Notes under the pieces: model-generated | Databases searched by the model: none | Told to the model about the DNA's origin: nothing | Seen by the model: only the letters and a program-made list of their open reading frames with translations | From: an uncultured Clostridium sp. | Lineage (GTDB): Bacteria; Bacillota; Clostridia; Lachnospirales; Lachnospiraceae | DNA: 30,026 nt | Assembly (NCBI GenBank): GCA_900555045.1 | Contig: USJW01000055.1 | Span: 1 to 30,026 of the forward strand | Direction: 5' to 3' | Shown here: one piece after another, positions 7,020 through 13,185 of the stretch | Position numbering within the stretch: the first letter of the stretch is position 1 | Layout: each line of letters opens with the position of its first letter | Position numbers and translations under genes: made by a program

Positions 7020-8802
7020 ATCCCGCCACCTCCATAAATTCCCGGTTGTCCAGTGGAACCGTTTCCCATCCCAGCGCCAGGGCCAGCTGTGTAATCTGGG
7101 GAGGGAACAGACAGGCCTCCCGCAGCCGCCCCTCCTCCTTAAATATCTCCCGGACCCCGCCGTTTAGGGCGACGTCCCCGTCCTGCACCACCCATATCTT
7201 TTTCGCGTGCTCCGCCACAAACTGCATGTCGTGCGTCACCAGGAGAATGGTCTTCCCATTTTGGTTGAGCCGGTCCAAAATCTCCCCGATCCGATCCTTG
7301 TAGGACTTGCTCAGTCCGGTGGTCGGCTCATCCACCACAAAGATATCCACATCCATGGCGATCACGCAGGCCAGAATCAGAATCTGTTTCAGGCCCCGCT
7401 CCAGGGACAGGGGCGTCTCCTCCCGCCATGGCCCCAGGCCGCTCAGCTCCACGGCCCGGTCCACGGCCTCCTTCACCTGCGGCTCGCTCCATCCCAGGTT
7501 CCTTGGCCCGAAGGCGATCTCCTCCTCCACCGTCTGATTGAACAGCTGATGGTCCGGGTTCTGGAACACGTAGGCGGTGTGATGAGCCAGATCCGCCACC
7601 GAGCTGCTCTTTGTATCCTTTCCGCAGACGGCCACACGTCCCGCCGTGGGCTTTAACAGGCCATTTAAATGCTTGACCATGGTGGTTTTCCCGGCTCCGT
7701 TTCTCCCGAGAACCGCGATAAAATCACCCGTCTGCACCGACTGCGTGATCCCCTTTAAGATCTCCCGCTCCCCGTAGGAAAACACGGTGTGGTCATAGGA
7801 GGCCGCCACCGAGGTTGGCTGCTCTCTGCCGCAGGCGGCCCCTACGGACTGCTCCCCGCCGCAGGCGGCCCCTACGGACTGCTGCTCCCCGCCGCAGGCG
7901 CATGCCCGGGCAAACGGTTCCCCCGGGACATCCGGGCGCTCTGGCGCATGCTCTGTCACACCCTCCGCCTTAAGCGCGCTCCTGGCCTCCCCGACGGTGA
8001 GGAACACCGGATACTTCCGGCTAAAGCCCATGTCCTGCCAGAGAAGGCTCACATCCGGCACGTTGATCTTGGCCTTCTTCAGAAACTCGGTACGGGCCAT
8101 CACTTCCCGCACAGGACCCTGAGCGATTAGTTTTCCGTCCTCCAGAACGATGAGACGGTCGGCCACTGTCACCAGATAGTCTATATCCTGCTCCACAACG
8201 ATGACCGTATTCTCCCCGCTCTGTGCCAATTTTCCCACAATCTGGAGAACCTCCGCCTTCCCAACCGGGTCCAGCTCCGTGGTCGGCTCATCCAAGATTA
8301 CGATGTCCGGAGCCGATATGATGGAGGCGGCGATGGCAAGTCTCTGCTTCTCGCCGCCGGACATCCGAAACGGCGCCCGTTTTTTATAGTCCCGGGGCAG
8401 ACGGACCGTATCCATGACCTGGTCCATCCGCCGTCTGATCTCCTCCGGAGCTACCCCCAGGCTCTCCGGCGTAAAGGCCAGATCCTCCTCCACCGTCGTT
8501 CCCAAAATCTGGGTTTCCGGATTCTGGAAGGTCATTGAGACATGGGGGACCAGCTTTGCGGTGGACTCCGACCGAACATTGACCCCGCAGACCTCCAGCT
8601 CCCCGCCCCAGGCGCCCCCCGTCTTGTGCGGAACAATTCCCTTGATCGCGGAACAGAGCGTCGTCTTTCCGGCCCCGTTCGGCCCGATAATCCCGATCAC
8701 CTCACCCCTGCGGATCTCAAAGCTGATATCGTCAAGCGCCAGCTTCTCCGTATCCGGATATCGGAATTTCAGTTTTTTTGCTCTCACTAGTATCTCGCTC
8801 AT
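7003..8802 (-). CDS. ecfA: ECF transporter ATPase, two fused NBDs (EcfA-EcfA')
   Basis: The 599-residue protein joins two ABC ATPase domains, as in YkoD-type ECF systems. Domain 1 (about 1-245) has Walker A GPNGAGKTT (40-48), a canonical MSGGEKQR signature (147-154) and Walker B with DEPTT from 171, but Gln205 replaces the usual switch His (EQD instead of THD). Domain 2 (about 335-599) has Walker A GRNGAGKTT (366-374), Walker B with DEPTT from 491 and the normal TH at 523-524, but its signature reads SLERGLKQ (466-473) rather than LSGGQ. Both departures fall on the same composite ATP site, which predicts one degenerate site. The linker (about 285-333) holds a Gly/Cys/Glu-rich repeat encoded by a 30-nt tandem repeat. 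It starts 18 bp after ecfS and overlaps ecfT. Confidence 0.93.
   Translation of the reverse strand: MSEILVRAKKLKFRYPDTEKLALDDISFEIRRGEVIGIIGPNGAGKTTLCSAIKGIVPHKTGGAWGGELEVCGVNVRSESTAKLVPHVSMTFQNPETQILGTTVEEDLAFTPESLGVAPEEIRRRMDQVMDTVRLPRDYKKRAPFRMSGGEKQRLAIAASIISAPDIVILDEPTTELDPVGKAEVLQIVGKLAQSGENTVIVVEQDIDYLVTVADRLIVLEDGKLIAQGPVREVMARTEFLKKAKINVPDVSLLWQDMGFSRKYPVFLTVGEARSALKAEGVTEHAPERPDVPGEPFARACACGGEQQSVGAACGGEQSVGAACGREQPTSVAASYDHTVFSYGEREILKGITQSVQTGDFIAVLGRNGAGKTTMVKHLNGLLKPTAGRVAVCGKDTKSSSVADLAHHTAYVFQNPDHQLFNQTVEEEIAFGPRNLGWSEPQVKEAVDRAVELSGLGPWREETPLSLERGLKQILILACVIAMDVDIFVVDEPTTGLSKSYKDRIGEILDRLNQNGKTILLVTHDMQFVAEHAKKIWVVQDGDVALNGGVREIFKEEGRLREACLFPPQITQLALALGWETVPLDNREFMEVAGYECSR
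7819..7908 (-). repeat. 30-nt in-frame tandem repeat in ecfA linker
   Basis: Two nearly identical 30-nt units (7819-7848, 7849-7878) and a third diverged one with a 3-nt insertion (7879-7908) encode repeats of GGEQSVGAAC between the two ATPase domains. Each unit contains the short inverted repeat GCCGC-AG-GCGGC followed by CCCCTACGG. The length is a multiple of three, so the frame is kept. Confidence 0.85.
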
Positions 8803-8820
8803 CCTGTCACCCTGTCCTCT

Positions 8821-9504
8821 TTACAAATTCTCCACCGTCGCTGTGCTCTGCTTTCTCCAGTACATTCCGTTTTTCACCGTGAACGGGTACAGAATCTTTA
8901 AAAATACCGGTCCCAGAAGTAACGGCGACAAAATTCGGTTCATCAGCAGTGCGAACGGCTCCGTCGTCCAGGCTGCCACCGGCGGCATGGTGCCGGTCAC
9001 ATCGATGAACCACGGCATGGACAGCATGCCGAATCCGGCTCCGATACAAACCCCCAGAATATACTGAAGCCAGCTGGCCTTTGTCTTAAGCGATGCGTCC
9101 TTCACAATCATGGCCGGTATCAGGGCAAACGCGAAAAAGTTCCCCAGAAATCCGCTGACACTGGCCGGTGAGATAAATCCCTTCAGGATATCGGAGATCA
9201 CGTTCCCCAGACCCGCACCGATGGCCCCCGGTATCCCAAACAGAATTCCAAGCACCGGCGTGATTGCCGCCCCCGGACGGAAACTGATCCATCCAAACCG
9301 GATCGGTCCTGTGATAATCGCTGCTCCGGCATTCAATGCCGCCGATATGGCGATGATGGTGATCGCTGAGGCGTCCCACCGGATATGATGCTTCACCAGT
9401 TTAAAACCGTCCAGCTGCCACTTGAATGACATCAGAAAGGCCAACCCGCCAAGGCCAAACGATACCGCTCCCAACACCCTCAAAATACCTAAATAGTTTT
9501 CCAT
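8821..9504 (-). CDS. ECF transporter S component (substrate-binding subunit)
   Basis: A 227-residue, very hydrophobic protein with about six membrane segments. The stretch ISFRPGAAITPVLG (73-86), then FGIPGAIGAGLGN (89-101) with ISD following, is typical of ECF S components (RPG...G.LFG..GA..G..IGD). A first hydrophobic helix (about 5-27) before the usual core is a possible N-terminal extension. ATG 9504 has AGAAGGAG upstream. It lies 15 bp after the 54-aa membrane protein and 18 bp before the fused ATPase gene. The substrate cannot be named: riboflavin, queuosine-precursor, thiamine-precursor and other families share this core. The sugar-enzyme neighbours suggest a sugar-bearing or ribosylated small molecule. 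Confidence 0.85.
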   Translation of the reverse strand: MENYLGILRVLGAVSFGLGGLAFLMSFKWQLDGFKLVKHHIRWDASAITIIAISAALNAGAAIITGPIRFGWISFRPGAAITPVLGILFGIPGAIGAGLGNVISDILKGFISPASVSGFLGNFFAFALIPAMIVKDASLKTKASWLQYILGVCIGAGFGMLSMPWFIDVTGTMPPVAAWTTEPFALLMNRILSPLLLGPVFLKILYPFTVKNGMYWRKQSTATVENL

Positions 9505-9519
9505 CCCTCATTCTCCTTC

Positions 9520-9684
9520 TCATTCTTTCTTTTTCATGAAAAACATTGCCAGCGCTCCGATGAGAAGCACTGCCCCAACCGCCTGAAACATCGGTGTCCC
9601 GGCCTTCACCCCGCCGAGGACCGCTGCGGCAATCACCACGATCAGCAGCACCACCGCCAGAACCGCTATCCCTTTTTTGGACAT
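9520..9684 (-). CDS. 54-residue two-helix membrane microprotein leading the ECF operon
   Basis: ATG 9684 follows GGGAGGGGGTG and opens a 54-codon frame ending in TGA at 9520-9522. The product has a short basic start (MSKKG), a hydrophobic helix at about 6-24, a Gly-rich turn (LGGVKAGTP), a second helix at about 33-50 and a basic MKKKE tail. This suggests a hairpin with both ends in the cytoplasm. It is the first gene after the operon promoter and lies 15 bp before the S component. I recognise no family. It could be a small transporter subunit or a stabiliser of the S component (inference from position only). It is too short for common gene-length cut-offs and may be missing from annotations. 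Confidence 0.7.
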   Translation of the reverse strand: MSKKGIAVLAVVLLIVVIAAAVLGGVKAGTPMFQAVGAVLLIGALAMFFMKKKE

Positions 9685-9712
9685 TCGCTACACCCCCTCC
9701 CGTCATGATGTT

Positions 9713-9741
9713 ATTATAAAAACATAATATGTTGTGATAAA
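9713..9741 (-). promoter_or_regulatory. ECF operon promoter with embedded palindromic operator
   Basis: On the minus strand a perfect -10 TATAAT (9713-9718) is preceded, 17 bp away, by a weak -35 TTTATC (9736-9741). The spacer contains the perfect odd-centred palindrome AACATA-A-TATGTT (9721-9733). The same AACATAAT half-site recurs upstream of the adjacent gntR gene. A repressor bound here would block polymerase directly; the adjacent GntR/UTRA protein is the obvious candidate. Confidence 0.65.
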
Positions 9742-9762
9742 AAGAAAGGCTGATTTCCAGCC
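9739..9762 (-). terminator. Rho-independent terminator after gntR
   Basis: Minus strand: stem GGCTG, loop GAAAT, stem CAGCC (9748-9762), then TTTCTTTTT. It lies 8 bp past the gntR stop and immediately before the ECF operon promoter, separating the two units. The stem is only 5 bp, so some read-through is possible. Confidence 0.65.
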
Positions 9763-9769
9763 ATTCTCC

Positions 9770-10513
9770 TTATTCTTCCCTGGCAAGCTCCACCGTAATC
9801 TTCATCCGCTTGCTGTTGATCAGAGACCGCGTGATCAAAATCGGCCTCCCATCCTCCTCCACAATACTCCTGGTGTCCAGGACCGGCGTATCGCAGCTGA
9901 TCTTCAGATATTCCGCTTCCTCCCTGGTGGGCATAGCAGCCACGATCTCCTCTGTCCCATGGCTGAGCCGATGCCCCAGCCGTTTTAAATGGCCATAAAT
10001 CGACTGTGTCAGATCGCAGTCCTTAAGCTTCTCGCCGATCCCCGGAAATACCTCCGAGGTGCTGATGTGCGTCGGAACCCCGTCCACCGTTCTGAGACGC
10101 GTAATCCTGAGCACTCTTGTCCCCTCCGGGATACCGAAATCTCGCGCGTTGACGGACTCCACGGGCACCTCCTCCACCCTTAAGACCACCGCTCCCACGG
10201 TTCTCTGGCTTTTTTCCATCTCCTCCGTAAAGCTGCGAAGCTCCTTAAAGCGAAGGTTGTACTTCTCCGATTCCCCATAGGACACAAAGCTGCCTTTTCC
10301 CTGAATCTTATAGATCAGATTCTTTTTATTCAGCTCCTCCAACGTTTTCCGGACCGTAATCAGGGAAACCCCGTAGGTGATCGAGAGCTCTTTCTCCGAC
10401 GGAAGCTTCTCCCCCACCTCCCAGACCCCTTTTCTGATGTTCTCCATAAATATGGACAGAAGCTGCAGGTATAAGGGGATATTGTTGTTTTTATCGATAA
10501 ACTGGTTTTCCAT
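9770..10513 (-). CDS. GntR/HutC-type transcriptional regulator with UTRA domain
   Basis: A 247-residue regulator of standard HutC-subfamily length. The N-terminal winged helix (about 8-76) shows IPLYLQLLSIFMENI, GEKLPSEKELSITYGVS and the recognition helix VSLITVRKTLEEL, ending in the wing GKGSFV. The UTRA ligand domain (about 95-243) contains RVLRITRLRTVDGVP and the ISTSEVFP strand, and ends with PILITRSLINS. UTRA domains of this type often bind phosphorylated sugars or small metabolites. AGAGGTGG lies 6 nt before ATG 10513. Its own promoter carries an AACATAAT palindrome (10531-10554) and the same half-site lies in the ECF operon promoter, so it probably represses both. FrlR is a known relative in fructoselysine operons, but the ligand here is not known. 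Confidence 0.9.
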   Translation of the reverse strand: MENQFIDKNNNIPLYLQLLSIFMENIRKGVWEVGEKLPSEKELSITYGVSLITVRKTLEELNKKNLIYKIQGKGSFVSYGESEKYNLRFKELRSFTEEMEKSQRTVGAVVLRVEEVPVESVNARDFGIPEGTRVLRITRLRTVDGVPTHISTSEVFPGIGEKLKDCDLTQSIYGHLKRLGHRLSHGTEEIVAAMPTREEAEYLKISCDTPVLDTRSIVEEDGRPILITRSLINSKRMKITVELAREE

Positions 10514-10530
10514 CTGTCCACCTCTAACTT

Positions 10531-10570
10531 ATTATGTTTATATGATAACATAATGTGAAGTGCTGCACAA
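10531..10570 (-). promoter_or_regulatory. gntR promoter and palindromic operator
   Basis: The inverted repeat ATTATGTT (10531-10538) and AACATAAT (10547-10554) has perfect 8-bp arms and an 8-bp spacer. It overlaps a candidate minus-strand promoter: -35 TTGTGC (10565-10570), 17-bp spacer, -10 TATCAT (10542-10547). The half-site matches that at 9721-9733, which suggests autorepression. Confidence 0.6.
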
Positions 10571-10683
10571 TGAATAATTTGTTCAAAATTCAGCGCAGCT
10601 AATTATGCATATTTCACAAATCATTTTCACCCAACCGTTCCATTTAAATAGTTCAGGACATGCACCCGTTTCGCGCGCTCCTC

Positions 10684-10712
10684 TTGACATCCCCTCCCCC
10701 ATTCCTTATACT
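10684..10712 (+). promoter_or_regulatory. Near-consensus sigma-A promoter of the YjbR-like gene
   Basis: TTGACA (10684-10689), 17-bp spacer, TATACT (10707-10712), pointing to the gene starting at 10772. This is the clearest plus-strand promoter in the window. The rest of the 10571-10683 gap holds nothing else I can name. Confidence 0.75.
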
Positions 10713-10771
10713 GACCCTATAATCACACCCATCGTCCCCACAAACCACACAACCACCAGGAGGCCACCCCT

Positions 10772-11587
10772 ATGAATTCCAATCCCCCATTCAATCCCCC
10801 ACTCAATCCCTCAACCATTCCCTCATATCTCCCCCAAACCTCCTTCCGCAGCGACATCCTTGCCTTCGCCCACGAGCACTACCAGACCTCCCCCGATTAT
10901 CCCTGGCGGTCCCTGCCAAAATATGCGGTCCTGCGCCACAGTGACACGAAAAAGTGGTATGCCGTGATCATGGAGATCTCAAAAGATCGCCTTGGGCTCC
11001 CCGGCCATGACCTGATTGACATTTTAAACCTCAAATGCGATCCCGTGCTCAGCGGCTCGCTCCGCCTGAAGCCGGGCTTTTTGCCCGCCTATCACATGCA
11101 GCGGGGCAATTGGATTACCATCCTCTTAGACGGCACCGTGGACAAGGAGACCATCTTTTCCCTGTTGGAGATGAGCTACGACCTCACGGCCAGCCGCAAG
11201 AAAACCCGGGCGGCGGGCCCGGCCGGAAACCGGGAGTGGCTGGTCCCGGCAAACCCCAAATACTATGATATGGAGAAGGCCTTCTCCGAAAATGAAGTGA
11301 TCCGCTGGAAGCAGAGCAGCAGCATCGCGGTGGGCGACACCGTTTTCATGTACGTGGCCGCGCCGGTCTCCGCCATCCTGTACAAATGCCGCGCCGTGGA
11401 GGTGGACATTCCCTGCAGCTATGATGACGGAAAGGTCCGCATGACCCGCGCCATGCGAATCAAGCTTCTGCAGACGTACGACCGGCAGCGATTCAGCCTT
11501 AAACGGCTGAAGGACTACGGCGTCTATTCCGTCCGCGGCCCCCGCAGCGTGCCGAACAGCCTCAGCTGTGAGCTCAATCTGGCGTGA
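10772..11587 (+). CDS. YjbR/MmcQ-like domain joined to an EVE/PUA-like domain
   Basis: A 271-residue protein starting at ATG 10772, 8 nt after AGGAGG (10758-10763). After a Pro/Asn-rich leader (1-24), residues 28-145 match the MmcQ/YjbR fold: ILAFAHEHYQTSPDYPW, then WYAVIMEISKDRLGL, SGSLRLKPGFLPAYHM and WITILLDG. Residues 155-255 look like an EVE/PUA-type domain (EWLVPANPKYYDM, IRWKQSSSIAVGDTVFMYVA, a mixed-base-reader-like fold). YjbR proteins are small CyaY-like fold proteins, sometimes called DNA-binding; EVE domains bind modified bases. A nucleic-acid role is plausible but unproven. It is the only supported intact plus-strand gene, flanked by its own promoter and convergent with the twin-GntR gene. 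Confidence 0.8.
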   Translation: MNSNPPFNPPLNPSTIPSYLPQTSFRSDILAFAHEHYQTSPDYPWRSLPKYAVLRHSDTKKWYAVIMEISKDRLGLPGHDLIDILNLKCDPVLSGSLRLKPGFLPAYHMQRGNWITILLDGTVDKETIFSLLEMSYDLTASRKKTRAAGPAGNREWLVPANPKYYDMEKAFSENEVIRWKQSSSIAVGDTVFMYVAAPVSAILYKCRAVEVDIPCSYDDGKVRMTRAMRIKLLQTYDRQRFSLKRLKDYGVYSVRGPRSVPNSLSCELNLA

Positions 11588-11700
11588 CACTTGGCATGAG
11601 TTGCCGCCCCGCCGCACAGGCAGCCGTGCGGATGGGCTGGATGTGGGGATAGAGTGGTGGCTGCGGCGGCGGACTACTGCCTTCTCCCACCGCGTTCAAC

Positions 11701-11743
11701 AAAAAAGCGGCGGACCACTTCTCTCTCCAAAAAGTGTTCCGCC
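11701..11743 (-). terminator. Rho-independent terminator of the signalling operon
   Basis: Minus strand: GGCGGAACACTT (11732-11743) pairs with AAGTGGTCCGCC (11709-11720) around a 11-nt loop with one mismatch, followed by GC and TTTTTT (11701-11706). It lies 19 bp past the twin-GntR stop. On the plus strand it lacks a T tract, so it would serve the convergent gene poorly. Confidence 0.8.
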
Positions 11744-11761
11744 CCATTCGTTTCAATCCCT

Positions 11762-13165
11762 CTATTCTTTTTTCTTCATCCTCCCCAACACAAACTCCCC
11801 AAACCGTCTCTCCTCCCGCTCCATATACGCTTCCCAACCAGCGGCAGCCTCCTCGTTCTCCCCCTTTTCCAGCTTCTCAACCATCCGCGCCAGAATCTCC
11901 CGGTACTCCTCGTGGAGGCTCTGCTCCCTGATTCGCAGCAGCTTGAAGGGGTAGCCCCAGGCCAAAAACTCCCTCAGCTTCCCGTAGCTCTCCCGCACCA
12001 TCCTTAGCGGGCACTGGGTCTCAATAAAGCTTAAGAAAATCTCGCACCCCAGATAGCTCTTCTCCTGCGCGAGCAGCGCGCGGCAATCCTTTGCCAGGTT
12101 CATGCGCTCTGCCTCGCTCACATGTTCCAGCGTGTACGTTGCCACATGCCGGATGGAGAGCGCCAGCATCTGGATGCTCTCCCGGTACAGCCTTGCCCCC
12201 TCCCGTGCCTGCGGCCTTGAAAAGTCCACCTGAAAGGGTGCGTTTAGGACCATGGTCCCCTTCCCGTGCTGCGACTGAGCGACGCCCAGGATGTTTAGGA
12301 TCTCAAGCGCGCGCCGCACGGTGTTTAGGGAGACGCTGTAGCGCTCGGCCATCTGCGGCAGGGACAAGAGGTAGCTGCCCGCCGGCCAGCGGCCGCTGGC
12401 GATCTCGCGCAGGATCCGGGAGACCAGCGTGTAGCGAAGCTGCGGCCTCTGCCGGTAAATGTTCCACTGGAAGGGAATCTGCTCCCGCGCGTTAAGATCG
12501 TACTCTGTGACAGCCTGATCGGTGAATTCAAACAGCGTCTTTACCGCCTGCGCGTAGGACTCCTCAAACTGTCCGCGCAGGCAGGCGATCACCTGCTCCT
12601 GCGGCGAGGATGCCAGCTTCGCAAAGTCCACCCCCTGCACTCTGTCATCCCCCAGATAGGGGAAGCGGATGTAGCGGACCATCTCCCAGTAGAGGTTTAA
12701 GATCAGCCGGTTGTCCAGCGTGCTGAGCACAAAAATATAAAATTTCACCGGCATGGACACAATCTCAGGTCCGTTTTTCGCCAGCTCTTTTGCAAACCTC
12801 TGCCAGGACGCGCTGCTCCACCTGCGCATCCCCTCCTCCCAGAAGGGCTCAAACAGCAGCCGCCCGGACTGGGTCAGTTCCATGATCCCCGCCCTGCGGG
12901 GCAGGAAATATCGGGCCGCATACTCCCGCGCCCTGGCGGAGTTGGAGTTATAGGTCACCCGCGCCGCCTTCCGCGCGTCCATCTGAATATATCCATCTTT
13001 TTCCAGCACTTTCAGTGCCATCCGGACCGTCGCCGGCGCCATGCCGAACACCGCACATAATTTTGGTATGGACGGCAGCTTTTCGCCGCAGGCGCAGACC
13101 CCGAACAGGATTCTGGCCTCGTAGTACTCGTAGACAATTCTGTAAAACCGGCTGTCATTCTCCAA
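11762..13165 (-). CDS. Twin-domain GntR-type regulator, likely internal duplication
   Basis: A 467-residue protein with two GntR winged helices: residues 8-70 (GEKLPSIPKLCAVFGMAPATVR) and 243-307 (YTLVSRILREIASGRWPAG, SLNTVRRALEIL, wing GKGTMV). Each is followed by an alpha-helical region of about 160 residues. The helical parts look related: LILNLYWEMVRYIRFPYL near 154-171 and LRMVRESYGKLREFLAWGY near 387-405. So the whole wHTH-helical unit seems duplicated. Start choice: TTG 13165 is preceded by AAGGAGG (13174-13180) at 8-nt spacing. A GTG at 13186 overlaps the kinase stop but has a poor site; it would add 7 residues. It is the last gene of the signalling operon, 20 bp after the kinase, and is followed by a terminator. 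It could bind two half-sites as a monomer; ligand and targets are unknown. Confidence 0.82.
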   Translation of the reverse strand: MENDSRFYRIVYEYYEARILFGVCACGEKLPSIPKLCAVFGMAPATVRMALKVLEKDGYIQMDARKAARVTYNSNSARAREYAARYFLPRRAGIMELTQSGRLLFEPFWEEGMRRWSSASWQRFAKELAKNGPEIVSMPVKFYIFVLSTLDNRLILNLYWEMVRYIRFPYLGDDRVQGVDFAKLASSPQEQVIACLRGQFEESYAQAVKTLFEFTDQAVTEYDLNAREQIPFQWNIYRQRPQLRYTLVSRILREIASGRWPAGSYLLSLPQMAERYSVSLNTVRRALEILNILGVAQSQHGKGTMVLNAPFQVDFSRPQAREGARLYRESIQMLALSIRHVATYTLEHVSEAERMNLAKDCRALLAQEKSYLGCEIFLSFIETQCPLRMVRESYGKLREFLAWGYPFKLLRIREQSLHEEYREILARMVEKLEKGENEEAAAGWEAYMEREERRFGEFVLGRMKKKE

Positions 13166-13173
13166 GGCCCGCA

Positions 13174-13180
13174 CCTCCTT
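13174..13180 (-). promoter_or_regulatory. Ribosome binding site favouring TTG start of twin-GntR
   Basis: AAGGAGG with an 8-nt gap to TTG 13165. It lies downstream of the alternative GTG start at 13186, so the consensus site can only serve the TTG. Confidence 0.6.
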
Positions 13181-13185
13181 TGCCA

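Noticed and set aside
7819..7908. Possible CRISPR array
   Set aside because: Units are contiguous without spacers, in frame in a coding linker, and only about three in number.
11612..11631. Terminator for the plus-strand YjbR-like gene
   Set aside because: CCGCAC/GTGCGG forms a hairpin but no T tract follows, so a rho-independent terminator is not supported.
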